From NCBI GenBank assembly GCA_025529335.1, contig JAMYHX010000495.1, forward strand, positions 1-32,455: a stretch of DNA of 32,455 bases, in the 5' to 3' direction. Positions within the stretch are counted from its first letter, which is position 1. Every line of letters starts with the position of its first letter. Of this stretch, positions 32,380-32,455 are shown in pieces. Source of the stretch: Rhizopus sp. PT2906. Its lineage: Eukaryota; Mucoromycota; Mucoromycetes; Mucorales; Rhizopodaceae. The translations under genes were made by a program, and so were the position numbers. The notes under the pieces were generated by a model that saw only the letters and a list, made by a program, of their open reading frames with translations, had not been told where the DNA came from and did no database searches.

Positions 32380-32455
32380 TTTCCGGAAAGTAAATTCGCC
32401 TATGATCGAAAATAAATACACCCATGGTGAGAACAAAATTCATGTTGCATGAAAT
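32371..32455 (-). repeat. Dispersed repeat, inverted copy of 1148-1232
   Basis: Matches the reverse complement of 1148-1232 from one end to the other and runs into the window edge. It overlaps the first few bases of the neighbouring inverted-repeat arm. Confidence 0.85.

Noticed and set aside
1..32455. Search for tRNA, rRNA, CRISPR arrays and phage or plasmid genes
   Set aside because: I found no tRNA box A/B pair, no rRNA-like segment and no regularly spaced short repeats; the sequence is eukaryotic.

Overview
The window looks like nuclear DNA of a filamentous fungus, most likely Mucoromycota (Mucorales). It is AT-rich, its genes carry many short GT-AG introns of about 50-60 bases, and it encodes a fungal fused sulfite reductase beta subunit, a Kin4-type kinase, a Zn(II)2Cys6 regulator and decayed DNA-transposon pieces. 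The phylum is inferred from style and content; no search was run. One ambiguous base (n) sits at 742.

Layout. 1-1579 has no convincing gene: a possible minus-strand 3' gene relic (71-229) and one arm of a dispersed inverted repeat (1148-1232). 1580-12065 is a dense block of four plus-strand genes: a ZNF207/BuGZ-like zinc-finger protein (six exons, one GC-AG intron), a Kin4-like kinase with a C-terminal KA1 domain, sulfite reductase beta subunit (1590 codons before the stop) and a peroxisomal acyl-CoA thioesterase ending in AKL. 12268-17810 is a minus-strand block: a RhoGEF (DH domain) protein, an orphan gene belonging to a local repeated family, a membrane-anchored GNAT acetyltransferase and a small orphan ORF. 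18079-21701 has a plus-strand Zn2Cys6-type factor with one zinc ligand changed to Tyr, facing a five-exon FAM72-family gene 20 bases away, then a small single-pass membrane protein. 22794-26799 has two secreted proteins on the plus strand: a 107-residue peptide-like protein and a ten-exon alkaline phosphatase.

26800-32455 is a repeat-rich, gene-poor tail. It holds two degenerate copies of the orphan family also seen at 14790-15523, two copies of a roughly 700-base direct repeat with hairpins conserved between copies (one pair shows a compensatory change), a broken transposase start on the minus strand, a possible transposase C-terminus on the plus strand, and inverted repeats around about 2 kb. 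The last 85 bases are an inverted copy of 1148-1232.

The genes do not form one pathway. They are housekeeping genes (sulfur assimilation, mitosis, Rho signalling, peroxisomal lipid metabolism, phosphate scavenging) beside a region shaped by repeats. The exon models were built by reading splice sites and protein-family continuity, so exon edges are predictions.
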